A DNA stretch of 64,000 nucleotides from Stutzerimonas stutzeri (GTDB lineage Bacteria > Pseudomonadota > Gammaproteobacteria > Pseudomonadales > Pseudomonadaceae): the NCBI RefSeq assembly GCF_013522825.1, contig NZ_JAAMQZ010000027.1, positions 1-64,000 on the forward strand. The letters run 5' to 3'. Numbering within the stretch: the first letter of the stretch is position 1; each line of letters opens with the position of its first letter. This document shows, piece by piece, positions 1 to 8,066 of this stretch. The position numbers and the translations under genes were made by a program. The notes under the pieces were generated by a model. It was not told the DNA's origin. It saw only the letters and a list, made by a program, of their open reading frames with translations, and did no database searches.

Positions 1-72
1 CTGAGTCAGCTGCCGGTAATGCGTAGTCATCTGCGCTTGAATCCTTCGGTGTGAGAGCCTGGATTCTACCGG

Positions 73-87
73 TGGCTGGCTCTCTGC
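73..87 (+). promoter_or_regulatory. Sigma-54 (-24/-12) promoter candidate for the crcZ-like RNA
   Basis: The sequence TGGCTGGCTCTCTGC has GG and GC separated by ten bases, as required for sigma-54. It matches the consensus TGGCACG-N4-TTGC at most positions. In Pseudomonas crcZ lies between cbrB and pcnB and is transcribed by sigma-54 with CbrB, so the location fits. A possible CbrB half-site (CGGTAAT) lies near position 14-20. The start site would be near 99. Confidence 0.5.
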
Positions 88-98
88 CTCTCGTTTCA

Positions 99-321
99 AG
101 CGTTGCGCTTATTCTATGAATTCAGGACTGGTTGGATCATGTGATCGATGGCAAATCAGCGACCAAAGCAATCCGTTTGCTCTTTGCTCCCAATGTAGGA
201 GCGATTCCCGAAAGCGATAGCCGAAGGGAACGGACGATCAAACAAAAACAACACGTCCGAAATACCAATAACAACAAAGCACGCAACATCTTTTAAAGGG
301 GAGCTTCGGCTCCCCTTGTGC
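99..321 (+). ncRNA. crcZ: Candidate CrcZ-type small RNA (Hfq/Crc decoy)
   Basis: CrcZ titrates Hfq/Crc away from catabolic mRNAs and so relieves carbon catabolite repression. This non-coding stretch sits directly upstream of pcnB, the conserved crcZ position. It carries two perfect runs of four ARN triplets, AAC AAA AAC AAC at 241-252 and AAT AAC AAC AAA at 267-278, which are the Hfq distal-face/Crc motif. It ends in a strong hairpin at 296-317 with a UUCG loop. Known CrcZ RNAs are nearer 370-410 nt with more CA motifs, so this copy looks short. Either the 5' end lies further upstream or it is a compact version. The 5' end is inferred only from the sigma-54 candidate. Identity rests on position and motifs, not on an alignment. 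Confidence 0.5.
296..317 (+). terminator. Hairpin terminator of the crcZ-like RNA
   Basis: AAGGGGAGC-TTCG-GCTCCCCTT is a perfect 9-bp stem with a stable UUCG tetraloop, followed by TTGTGCTTT. It lies 18 nt after the second ARN run and ends the candidate RNA. Confidence 0.7.
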
Positions 322-363
322 TTTCCAGCTCCTGGTCGAATTTTGACACCTCCCCACGCTTCG

Positions 364-392
364 TTCACCATCCCTGCTCCCGGTGCTAGAAT
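364..392 (+). promoter_or_regulatory. Sigma-70 promoter candidate for pcnB-folK
   Basis: TTCACC at 364-369 and TAGAAT at 387-392 are separated by 17 bp. Transcription would start near 399 and run through the repeat at 421-560 before reaching pcnB, giving a leader of about 195 nt. Assigned by eye only. Confidence 0.4.
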
Positions 393-420
393 TCACGCCA
401 GTTTCGTGCTTGTTTTCTAA

Positions 421-560
421 GGTCTGTACGAAAAGTGTCCGAGCGAAGGTCAGGCGAGGCAAAAATTGGTGAGGAAGCGGAGTGTACGAGCTGTACATGA
501 GCATTCCGAACCGATTTTTAACGAAGCATCACCGAGCGCAGGTACTTTTCGTACAGAGCC
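421..560. repeat. MITE-like structured repeat, copy 1 (pcnB 5' region)
   Basis: A 140-bp element has terminal inverted repeats TCTGTACGAAAAGT at 423-436 and its complement at 544-557. Inside are nested inverted pairs: AAAAATTGGT (461-470) with ACCGATTTTT (511-520), and TGTAC/GTACA around 483-497. It shares an ordered set of motifs (GGCGAGGC, GAAGCGGAGT, ATGAGCAT, TTTTTAACGA, CGCAGGTA) with the element at 2494-2694, although the arms of every stem differ in sequence. No coding capacity and no clear target duplication are seen. It would be transcribed as a hairpin in the pcnB leader. Confidence 0.8.
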
Positions 561-594
561 TGGTCACCCGTCCTTTCGCCACACAGTGCCTCCC

Positions 595-1998
595 ATGCTG
601 AAAAAGCTGTTCCAGTCTTTTCGTTCTCCCCTGCGCCGCTTTCCGCGCCCTCGACACACACCTGAAATTCTGTCCGGCAGGCAGCATTCACTGCACAGCG
701 AGGACATCAGCCGACACGCCGTCAGCGTCGTCGAGCGGCTCCAGCAGGCCGGCTATCAGGCTTATGTGGTGGGCGGCTGCGTGCGCGACCTGCTGCTACA
801 GCTGTCGCCCAAGGACTATGACGTGGCCACCAGCGCCACACCCGAGCAGGTTCGGGCCGAATTCCGCAATGCACGCATCATCGGTCGGCGCTTCAAGCTG
901 GTGCATGTGCACTACGGTCGCGAGATCATCGAAGTCGCCACGTTCCGCGCCAATCATCCCGAAGCCGATGACGAGGAAGATGCCAGCCATCTGGCCTCAC
1001 GCAACGAAAGCGGGCGCATACTGCGTGATAACGTTTATGGAACGCTGGAAGACGATGCCCAGCGTCGCGACTTCACCATCAACGCGCTGTATTACGACCC
1101 GACCACCGAACGCATTCTCGACCATACCCACGGCGTCCATGATATCCGCAACCGGCTGATCCGCCTGATCGGCGACCCGGAGCAGCGCTACCTGGAAGAT
1201 CCGGTGCGCATGCTGCGGGCAGTCCGCTTCGCCGCCAAGCTGGATTTCGAGATCGAGAAACACAGCGCCGACCCCATCGCCGAACTGGCCGACATGCTCT
1301 GTGACGTGCCTTCGGCACGGCTGTTCGATGAAATCCTCAAGCTGTTCCTGGGCGGCAAAGCCTTGCGCACCTTCGAACTGCTCTTGGAGTACGACCTGTT
1401 CGCCCCGCTGTTCCCCGCCAGCGCCGAAGCGCTTGAGGACAACCCGGAATACGCCGGCACGCTGATTCGCAACGCCCTGACCAATACCGACCAGCGCATT
1501 GCCCAGGGCAAGCCGGTCACGCCGGCCTTTCTGTTTGCCGCACTGCTCTGGCCAGCGCTGCCGGCGCGTGTACTGCAAGCGCAAGAGCGCGGCCTGCCGC
1601 CGATACCGGCAATGCAGGAAGCGGCCCACGACCTCGTCTGGGAACAATGCCAGCGCACCGCCATTCCCAAGCGCTTCACCCTGCCGATGCGCGAAATCTG
1701 GGACATGCAGGAACGCCTGCCGCGTCGCCAGGGGCGCCGCGCCGACCAGTTGCTGGACAACCCGCGTTTCCGCGCCGGTTACGACTTCCTGCTGTTGCGC
1801 GAAAGTGCCGGCGAGCAGACCAATGGCCTTGGCGACTGGTGGACCGAGTATCAGGAAGTCAGCGACAGCGAGCGCCGCAACATGATTCGCGACCTCAGCA
1901 AGCGGGACGATGACGGCAGTGCGCCACGCAAGCGCCGACGCAGCGGCGGACGACGCAAACGCGGGCCGGCCGAAGGCACGCCGACCGCTAACGAATGA
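595..1998 (+). CDS. pcnB: Poly(A) polymerase I
   Basis: Adds 3' poly(A) tails to RNAs and so promotes their decay by PNPase and the degradosome. The 467-residue protein has the class II nucleotidyltransferase signature GGCVRD at about 60-65 and the metal-binding DYD at 74-76, followed by RRDFTINALYYD typical of the PcnB/tRNA-nucleotidyltransferase head domain. The C terminus is strongly basic (RKRRRSGGRRKRG), as in family members. The ATG at 595 (MLKKLFQSF) is chosen because an in-frame extension to 466 would be translated from inside the repeat element. Its stop overlaps the folK start in ATGA, so the two are co-translated. The neighbouring crcZ-like RNA matches the conserved Pseudomonas order. 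Confidence 0.95.
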   Translation: MLKKLFQSFRSPLRRFPRPRHTPEILSGRQHSLHSEDISRHAVSVVERLQQAGYQAYVVGGCVRDLLLQLSPKDYDVATSATPEQVRAEFRNARIIGRRFKLVHVHYGREIIEVATFRANHPEADDEEDASHLASRNESGRILRDNVYGTLEDDAQRRDFTINALYYDPTTERILDHTHGVHDIRNRLIRLIGDPEQRYLEDPVRMLRAVRFAAKLDFEIEKHSADPIAELADMLCDVPSARLFDEILKLFLGGKALRTFELLLEYDLFAPLFPASAEALEDNPEYAGTLIRNALTNTDQRIAQGKPVTPAFLFAALLWPALPARVLQAQERGLPPIPAMQEAAHDLVWEQCQRTAIPKRFTLPMREIWDMQERLPRRQGRRADQLLDNPRFRAGYDFLLLRESAGEQTNGLGDWWTEYQEVSDSERRNMIRDLSKRDDDGSAPRKRRRSGGRRKRGPAEGTPTANE

Positions 1999-2507
1999 TG
2001 GAGCGCGTCTATATAGGCCTCGGCAGCAATCTCGCCGAACCGGGGGAGCAGTTGCGCTGCGCGCTCATGGCGCTGGATGCCCTGCCCGACTGCCATCTCG
2101 CCGCCGTTTCCTCCCTGTATGCCAGCGACCCGCTCGGCCCGGCGGACCAACCACGCTACAACAATGCCGTCGCGGCGCTGGATACCCGCCTGTCGCCCCT
2201 GCAACTGCTCGACGCGCTGCAGGCCATCGAGCAGGCTCAGGGCCGTGAGCGCAAGGCCGAACGCTGGGGGCCGCGTACGCTGGACCTGGACATCCTGTTG
2301 TTCGGTGAACGCTTGCTCGACGAACCCAGGCTGACCGTTCCGCATTATCACCTGCACGCCAGAGCCTTCGTGCTCTACCCGCTGGCCGAGATCGCCCCGC
2401 CAGACCTGCAACTGCCCGATGGCCGCCTGCTGGCCGAACTGCTTGCGGCCTGCCCTTTCGAGGGGATCGAGCGACTGGATGCCCTTCTGGTATCAACAGG
2501 CCGTTGA
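1995..2507 (+). CDS. folK: 2-amino-4-hydroxy-6-hydroxymethyldihydropteridine pyrophosphokinase (HPPK)
   Basis: Transfers pyrophosphate from ATP to 6-hydroxymethyl-7,8-dihydropterin, the step before dihydropteroate synthase (folP lies at 23872-24723). The 170-residue protein starts YIGLGSNL, contains the family block RWGPRTLDLDILLFG near residue 90 and a P-H-Y/H motif (LTVPHYHLHARAFVLYPL), so it looks complete. Its ATG overlaps the pcnB stop by 4 nt. The last codons (S-T-G-R-stop) lie in the left inverted repeat of the element at 2494-2694, so that element supplies the stop codon and appears to have reset the C terminus. Confidence 0.95.
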   Translation: MMERVYIGLGSNLAEPGEQLRCALMALDALPDCHLAAVSSLYASDPLGPADQPRYNNAVAALDTRLSPLQLLDALQAIEQAQGRERKAERWGPRTLDLDILLFGERLLDEPRLTVPHYHLHARAFVLYPLAEIAPPDLQLPDGRLLAELLAACPFEGIERLDALLVSTGR

Positions 2508-2694
2508 AAACGTAGGCGAGGCAGGCAAGACAAGGCAAAAACAGCCGAAGAAGCGGAGTTTAGGTGTTCTAAATGAGCATGACTCACTTCGTTCGCCCTT
2601 CGGGCCGCGCTGAAGCGCGTTAGCCGCAAGCGGCTTTCTGAGGCTGTTTTTAACGACGTATTGCCAACGCAGGTAGTTTTTCAACGGTCTGTTG
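2494..2694. repeat. MITE-like structured repeat, copy 2 (folK 3' end)
   Basis: A 201-bp element is bounded by near-perfect terminal inverted repeats: CAACAGGCCGTTGAAAA at 2494-2510 and, at 2678-2694, the complement with one change. A second nested pair is AAAAACAGCC (about 2536-2546) with GGCTGTTTTT (about 2643-2652), and an inner stem is TTTAG-GTGTT-CTAAA. It carries three more small hairpins between 2590 and 2640 that copy 1 lacks. The motif order is that of copy 1 with different but compensated stem sequences. It fills most of the folK-panB gap. Confidence 0.85.
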
Positions 2695-2835
2695 CCAGGT
2701 AACAGGCGTAACGCCTCCGGTAACACTCACGATTGACTTGGCACGCCGCCATCGAGACTATAAGCGCCCTCTGCCGGCACGCGCCTATTTGACGCAGCAA
2801 CGCGGCTCGCGATGAACCCTAGGAGGACGGCATTC

Positions 2836-3636
2836 ATGCCTGACGTAACCCTGACCACCCTGCAAGGCCTCAAACAGAAAGGCGAAAAGATCGTCATGCT
2901 TACCTGCTATGACGCCACGTTCGCCAAGACCGCCAGCGAAGCCGGGGTCGAAATGCTGCTGATCGGCGACTCCCTGGGCATGGTCCTGCAAGGGCATGAC
3001 AGCACGCTGCCCGTCTCCGTCGAAGAGATGGCCTACCACACCGCCTGCGTCAAACGCGGCAACCGTGGCGCGATGATCGTCGCCGACCTGCCGTTCATGG
3101 CCAATGCCACCACCGAGCAGACGCTGAACAACTCGGCCACGCTGATGAAGGCCGGCGCGCACATGATCAAGGTCGAGGGCGCGGCCTGGCTGGCCGAATC
3201 CATCCGGTTGCTGGCCGAGCGCGGCATTCCTGTCTGCGCCCACATGGGCCTCACGCCACAGGCGGTGAATATCTTCGGCGGCTACAAGGTTCAGGGCCGC
3301 CAGGAAGCCCAGGCGCAGCAGATGATCGCCGACGCACAAGCCCTGGAAGCCGCTGGCGCAGCCCTGTTGCTGCTCGAATGCGTGCCCAGCGAACTGGCCG
3401 CACGTATCACCCAGGCCGTCGACATACCCGTCATCGGTATCGGCGCCGGCAGCGACACCGACGGCCAGGTGCTGGTCCTGCATGACATGCTGGGCCTGTC
3501 GCTCAGCGGGCGCGCACCGAAGTTCGTGAAGAACTTCATGGCCGAGCATGGCGACATCGCCAAGGCCATCGCAGCCTATGCGGCAGCCGTCAAGGCCGTG
3601 GAATTCCCCGCAGCCGAACACGGGTTCTCCGCATGA
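2836..3636 (+). CDS. panB: 3-methyl-2-oxobutanoate hydroxymethyltransferase (ketopantoate hydroxymethyltransferase)
   Basis: First committed step of pantothenate synthesis: ketoisovalerate plus methylene-THF gives ketopantoate. The 266-residue protein begins [30 protein letters not shown] and carries the family blocks [19 protein letters not shown] and [20 protein letters not shown]. The length equals that of the E. coli enzyme. ATG 2836 is chosen for the strong Shine-Dalgarno AGGAGGA at 2821-2827; an upstream in-frame start at 2812 lies before it. The stop overlaps the panC start by 4 nt. It probably forms an operon with panC and panD. Confidence 0.97.
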   Translation: MPDVTLTTLQGLKQKGEKIVMLTCYDATFAKTASEAGVEMLLIGDSLGMVLQGHDSTLPVSVEEMAYHTACVKRGNRGAMIVADLPFMANATTEQTLNNSATLMKAGAHMIKVEGAAWLAESIRLLAERGIPVCAHMGLTPQAVNIFGGYKVQGRQEAQAQQMIADAQALEAAGAALLLLECVPSELAARITQAVDIPVIGIGAGSDTDGQVLVLHDMLGLSLSGRAPKFVKNFMAEHGDIAKAIAAYAAAVKAVEFPAAEHGFSA

Positions 3637-4496
3637 ACGTTGTCAGAACGGTCGCCGACCTGCGCGCGGCGATCAACCGCGCGCGCGGCGAAGGCAAGCG
3701 TATCGGCTTCGTGCCGACCATGGGCAACCTGCACGACGGCCATATCGCGCTGATCAGAAAGGCCGGGCAGCGGGCGGATTTCGTCGTCGCCAGCATCTTC
3801 GTCAACCCGCTGCAGTTCGGCCCGAACGAAGACCTGGCCAGCTACCCGCGCACCCTCGCCGCCGACCAGGACAAGCTGTTCGAGGCCGGTTGCCACCTGC
3901 TGTTCACACCCAATGTGGAAGAGATGTATCCCAGCGGCCAGGCCCTGCAGACCATCGTCAGCGTTCCCGGCGTTTCCGAAGGGCTCTGTGGCGGCAGCCG
4001 TCCAGGTCACTTCGACGGCGTCTCGACGGTCGTCAGCAAGCTGTTCAACATGGTGCAGCCTGATCTTGCGGTATTCGGTGAAAAGGACTTCCAGCAACTG
4101 GCAGTGATCCGCACCATGGTGCGCGACCTGAACATGCCGGTGCAGATCATCGGCGAGCCCATCGTGCGTGCCGAAGACGGCCTGGCACTGTCCTCGCGCA
4201 ATGGCTACCTCAGCCCGGAAGAACGCGCCAGCGCTCCGGCGCTGTACCGCACCCTGCACCAGATGGCTGACGCCCTGCGCAACGGCGAGCAGGATTATGC
4301 CGCGCTGCTGCTCAAGGGCCGGGAAGCCCTGCAGGCCGCCGGCCTGCGCCCTGACTATCTGGAGATTCGCAGCGCCACCGACCTGCAACCCGCCACCACC
4401 GGGACACGCGAGCGGGTCATCCTCGCGGCGGCCTTTCTCGGCAAGACCCGCCTGATCGACAACCTGCAGGTCGATATCGGCCCACCCGTGCAGTAA
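3633..4496 (+). CDS. panC: Pantothenate synthetase (pantoate--beta-alanine ligase)
   Basis: Condenses pantoate and beta-alanine with ATP to form pantothenate. The 287-residue protein has the adenylyl-transfer motif [16 protein letters not shown] (HIGH-type HDGH) near residue 25-40 and the conserved FGEKDFQQL and [12 protein letters not shown] blocks. It starts in the ATGA overlap with panB. panD, which makes the beta-alanine substrate, follows after 102 nt, so the complete local pathway is present. Confidence 0.97.
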   Translation: MNVVRTVADLRAAINRARGEGKRIGFVPTMGNLHDGHIALIRKAGQRADFVVASIFVNPLQFGPNEDLASYPRTLAADQDKLFEAGCHLLFTPNVEEMYPSGQALQTIVSVPGVSEGLCGGSRPGHFDGVSTVVSKLFNMVQPDLAVFGEKDFQQLAVIRTMVRDLNMPVQIIGEPIVRAEDGLALSSRNGYLSPEERASAPALYRTLHQMADALRNGEQDYAALLLKGREALQAAGLRPDYLEIRSATDLQPATTGTRERVILAAAFLGKTRLIDNLQVDIGPPVQ

Positions 4497-4598
4497 AGCC
4501 CTGCCGCAACCAGGGATATCCCACGAACCCTCGGCCTTGATCACACCCCAGGGTTCGGGCACACTCTGCGCCGCTTGCGCACCCGGAGGACCCCCGCC

Positions 4599-4979
4599 AT
4601 GCACGCCATCATGCTCAAGGCCAAACTGCACCGCGCCCAGGTGACCCACTCGGTACTGGATTACGAAGGTTCCTGCGCCATCGACGGCGACTGGCTGGAC
4701 CTGGCCGGCATCCGCGAATACGAACAGATCCAGATCTACAACGTCGACAACGGCGAGCGCTTCACCACCTACGCCATTCGTGGCGAGGAAGGCTCGAAGA
4801 TCATTTCCGTCAACGGCGCGGCAGCGCACAAGGCGGGTGTCGGCCATCGACTGATCATCTGTGCCTACGCCCACTACAGCGAAGCCGAACTGGCCAGCTT
4901 CAAGCCGCACGTCCTTTATATGGGCGCCGATGGCGATCTCAGCCATACCAGCAACGCCATTCCGGTTCAGGTTGCCTGA
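4599..4979 (+). CDS. panD: Aspartate 1-decarboxylase proenzyme
   Basis: Makes beta-alanine from L-aspartate for PanC. The 126-residue proenzyme begins [20 protein letters not shown] and has the self-cleavage site Gly24-Ser25 (YEGSCAID), where Ser25 becomes the catalytic pyruvoyl group; Lys9 and Tyr58-type residues are in place. ATG 4599 follows the Shine-Dalgarno CGGAGGA and gives the standard family length. A strong terminator follows at 5001. In some bacteria maturation needs a PanZ/PanM partner; none is seen here. Confidence 0.97.
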   Translation: MHAIMLKAKLHRAQVTHSVLDYEGSCAIDGDWLDLAGIREYEQIQIYNVDNGERFTTYAIRGEEGSKIISVNGAAAHKAGVGHRLIICAYAHYSEAELASFKPHVLYMGADGDLSHTSNAIPVQVA

Positions 4980-5000
4980 GGCGTCAGCCGAAAGTTCGAA

Positions 5001-5034
5001 GCCCGCAACGCTCAGCGCGTCGCGGGCTTTTTAT
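5001..5034 (+). terminator. Rho-independent terminator after panD
   Basis: GCCCGCAACG...CGTCGCGGGC forms a GC-rich stem followed by TTTTTATT. It ends the panB-panC-panD unit. The following 296 nt up to pgi show no gene; a weak hairpin (GCGCCCCTCGGGGACG) and the pgi Shine-Dalgarno are all I see there. Confidence 0.8.
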
Positions 5035-5330
5035 TGTTTCGGGGTTTCGCTCGACAAGTGAATCTGCAATGGTTTCGCTGTTGTGCCCGGTGGCAGCGAA
5101 GCGGCAAAGTTGTTTCGGAACGCAGCGCGATTTTTCCAGTCAGACCAGTCTGCGACGCCGGATGTGTCGCCGCCGCTTCGACTGTCCCGGAGCGGTCCGC
5201 ACCTACAGGATTCAGGAAGAATGCCCGTGCACCCGCATGATCGAGCGCCCCTCGGGGACGACCCTGTCACTGCCGGCGCACGCAACCGCAACCGTGCAGA
5301 CAGTCCGCCACGCAAAGGAAGCCGCACCCC

Positions 5331-6995
5331 ATGAGCTACTACCAGCACCCTCTCGACGCCACTGCCCTGCCCTCCTGGAAGGCCCTGGAAGACCATCGCC
5401 TGGCCATGCAGCACTTCAGCATGCGCGAGGCGTTCAAGGCCGATCCGACACGCTTCGAGGACCTCTCGGCTTCCTGCTGCGGCCTGTTTCTCGACTACTC
5501 GAAGAACCTGATCACGCCCGAAACCCGCGCACTGCTGGTCAACCTCGCACGCGAGGCTGGCGTCGAGCAGGCGGCGCGCGCCATGTTCGAGGGCGAGCGG
5601 ATCAATGCCTCGGAGGGGCGCCCAGCGCTGCACACCGCACTGCGCCGCCCGATGGGTGACAGCGTGATGGTCGACGGGCAGAACATCATGCGCGAAGTGC
5701 ACACGGCCCTTGCGCAGATGACCGATTTCGTCACGCGCATCCACAATAATCTCTGGCGCGGCTTCAGCGACAAGACCATCACCGACGTGGTGAACATCGG
5801 CATCGGCGGCTCCTTCCTCGGTCCGCAGCTGGTCTCCGAGGCGCTGCTGCCCTTCACCCAGCACGGCGTGCGCACGCATTACCTGGCCAATATCGATGGC
5901 AGCGAATTCCGCGAAGTGACCGCCAAGCTGAACGTCGAAACCACCCTGTTCATCATTTCCAGCAAGACCTTCAGCACCCTGGAAACCCTGAAGAACGCCC
6001 AGGCCGCACGCAACTGGTATCTGGGCAAGGGTGGCACTGAAGAGAAGCTCTATCGCCACTTCATCGCGGTGACCAGCAACCGCCAGGCCGCTGTCGAGTT
6101 CGGCATTCAAGAGAAGAACATTTTCCCCATGTGGGACTGGGTCGGCGGGCGCTATTCCCTGTGGTCGGCCATCGGCCTGCCTATTGCCCTGGCCATCGGC
6201 ATGTCCAACTTCAAGGACCTGCTCTCCGGTGCCTACAGCATGGACCAGCATTTCCTCAACGAACCCTTCGAGCGCAACATGCCGGTGCTGCTGGCCATGC
6301 TCGGCGTCTGGTATCACAACTTCTGGGGTGCGCAGAGCTATGCCTTCCTGCCCTACGACCATTACCTGCGCAACTTCGTCAAACACCTGCAGCAGATGGA
6401 CATGGAGTCCAACGGCAAGAGCGTGCGTCAGGACGGCAGCGCGGTTGCCTGCGGCACCGGACCGGTGATCTGGGGCGGCGTCGGCGCCAACGGCCAGCAC
6501 GCCTATCACCAGTTGCTGCACCAGGGCACACCGCTGATCCCGGCGGACTTCATCGTCCCGGTGGTCAGCCACAATCCGGTGTCCGACCACCATGAATGGC
6601 TCTATGCCAACTGCCTGTCGCAGAGCCAGGCGCTGATGCTCGGCAAGACCCGTGAAGAAGCCGAAGCCGAATTGCGCGCCAGGGGGCTGGGCGAAGCCGA
6701 GATCGAGCGACTGGCGCCGCACAAGGTCATTCCTGGCAACCGACCGAGCAATACCGTGGTGATGGAGACCATCAGCCCCGGTCGTCTCGGCGCGCTGATC
6801 GCCCTCTACGAGCACAAGGTATTCGTGCAGGGCGTGATCTGGGGGATCAACTCCTTCGACCAGTGGGGCGTCGAACTCGGCAAGGATCTGGGCAAGACCG
6901 TTTATGGCCAGATGACCCGCTTCGACGCGCCACCCGCCGAGGACGCCTCGACCCAGGGCCTGATCGACTTCTTCCGCAGCCGTCATCGCGGCTGA
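5331..6995 (+). CDS. pgi: Glucose-6-phosphate isomerase
   Basis: Interconverts glucose 6-phosphate and fructose 6-phosphate. The 554-residue length is standard for the large bacterial enzyme. Family blocks include [14 protein letters not shown] (sugar-phosphate binding), the PGI signature region [20 protein letters not shown], and GVWGINSF-type [17 protein letters not shown] near the C terminus. ATG 5331 has AAAGGAAG about eight bases upstream. In Pseudomonas, which lacks phosphofructokinase, it mainly serves gluconeogenesis and Entner-Doudoroff cycling. Confidence 0.97.
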   Translation: MSYYQHPLDATALPSWKALEDHRLAMQHFSMREAFKADPTRFEDLSASCCGLFLDYSKNLITPETRALLVNLAREAGVEQAARAMFEGERINASEGRPALHTALRRPMGDSVMVDGQNIMREVHTALAQMTDFVTRIHNNLWRGFSDKTITDVVNIGIGGSFLGPQLVSEALLPFTQHGVRTHYLANIDGSEFREVTAKLNVETTLFIISSKTFSTLETLKNAQAARNWYLGKGGTEEKLYRHFIAVTSNRQAAVEFGIQEKNIFPMWDWVGGRYSLWSAIGLPIALAIGMSNFKDLLSGAYSMDQHFLNEPFERNMPVLLAMLGVWYHNFWGAQSYAFLPYDHYLRNFVKHLQQMDMESNGKSVRQDGSAVACGTGPVIWGGVGANGQHAYHQLLHQGTPLIPADFIVPVVSHNPVSDHHEWLYANCLSQSQALMLGKTREEAEAELRARGLGEAEIERLAPHKVIPGNRPSNTVVMETISPGRLGALIALYEHKVFVQGVIWGINSFDQWGVELGKDLGKTVYGQMTRFDAPPAEDASTQGLIDFFRSRHRG

Positions 6996-7106
6996 GCCTG
7001 TGCGCCGCAACCGGATGGCGCGGCGCTCGCTGTCCGGTTCCTTGCTCCACGCAACGCAGAGGGTTCAGGTAACATTCGCCCTCTTCCGCCACCGCCGCCG
7101 TCCGCC

Positions 7107-7982
7107 ATGGAATTTCTCCGCCGTCATATCGAAACCCAGGTACTGAGTCTCACCGGCCTGGCCATCGGCGGTGTGGACTATGAAAACCCGCCGGGCGATC
7201 CAGGCCTGTTCGGCCCGGACTCGGTGTGCTGGAAGGTGCATGGCGATTTCACCTCGATGCTGATCGGCGGCATCTCGGCTCTGCTGCTGCAGGCGCTGCA
7301 TCCGCTGGCGCTGGCCGGTGTCTGGGACCACTCGAACTTCCGCCAGGACCTGCTGGGACGCCTGCGCCGTACCGGGCAGTTCATCTCGGCCACCACCTTC
7401 GGCAGCCATGCCGATGCCGAGCGCCTGATCAAGCGGGTCCGCGCGATACACCTGAACGTCAACGGCCATGCAGCGGACGGTCGCCCCTATGCCGCCAGCG
7501 ACCCGGAGCTGCTGACCTGGGTTCACGTGGCCGAAGTCAGCAGCTTTCTCAAGGCGCACCTGCACTACCTGAACCCATCCCTGCCCGGCAGCGAGCAGGA
7601 CCGCTACTACGCCGAAGTCGCACGGATCGCCGAAGCCCTCGGCGCTCGCGACGTACCACGCTCCAGAGAGCAGATCGCACGCTATCTCGACACGATACGA
7701 CCACAATTGCAGTGCGATGAACGCTCACGGGAAGTTCTGCGCATCCTGTTCAACGCACCGGCACCCAGCGCACTGGCCAGGCCCTTCGGCGCCCTGATGA
7801 TGCAGGCCGGCGTCGAGCTGCTGCCGGACTGGGCCGGCGATATGCTCGGGCTGCAGCAAGGCCCACGCCAGCGCCAGGCGATACGCTTCGGCGTCAGGAG
7901 CACCGCGCCGCTGCTGCGCTGGGCGGTTCGCAATGGCTCCGTACATCGCGCCAGACGCCGCATGGGCCTGCCGATTCGCTAG
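7107..7982 (+). CDS. DUF2236 / MpaB-family oxygenase-like protein
   Basis: The 291-residue protein has the features of the DUF2236 (rubber oxygenase Lcp / MpaB) family: GPDSVCWKVHGDFTSMLIGGISALLLQALHPLALAGV near residues 33-70, TTFGSHADAERLIKRVR near 100, and a histidine-rich VHVAEVSSF segment. Family members bind heme or metal, but no substrate is established for this branch. No signal peptide is evident, and it is probably cytoplasmic or membrane-associated. It sits alone between pgi and the DUF748 gene, with 84 nt to the latter. Confidence 0.75.
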   Translation: MEFLRRHIETQVLSLTGLAIGGVDYENPPGDPGLFGPDSVCWKVHGDFTSMLIGGISALLLQALHPLALAGVWDHSNFRQDLLGRLRRTGQFISATTFGSHADAERLIKRVRAIHLNVNGHAADGRPYAASDPELLTWVHVAEVSSFLKAHLHYLNPSLPGSEQDRYYAEVARIAEALGARDVPRSREQIARYLDTIRPQLQCDERSREVLRILFNAPAPSALARPFGALMMQAGVELLPDWAGDMLGLQQGPRQRQAIRFGVRSTAPLLRWAVRNGSVHRARRRMGLPIR

Positions 7983-8066
7983 AGCCCTCTTTATCCTGCG
8001 CCACACACCTGAAGCCGGCTCCCATGCCATACTCCAAAGCAGTCAATCGCCTGGAATCAACGTCGC

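Noticed and set aside
466..594. N-terminal extension of pcnB
   Set aside because: The extra 43 codons are translated out of the palindromic repeat and have no family similarity; ATG 595 gives a normal PcnB N terminus.
5031..7010. 659-codon open frame antisense to pgi
   Set aside because: High-GC shadow frame with no family motifs; pgi on the plus strand is unambiguous.
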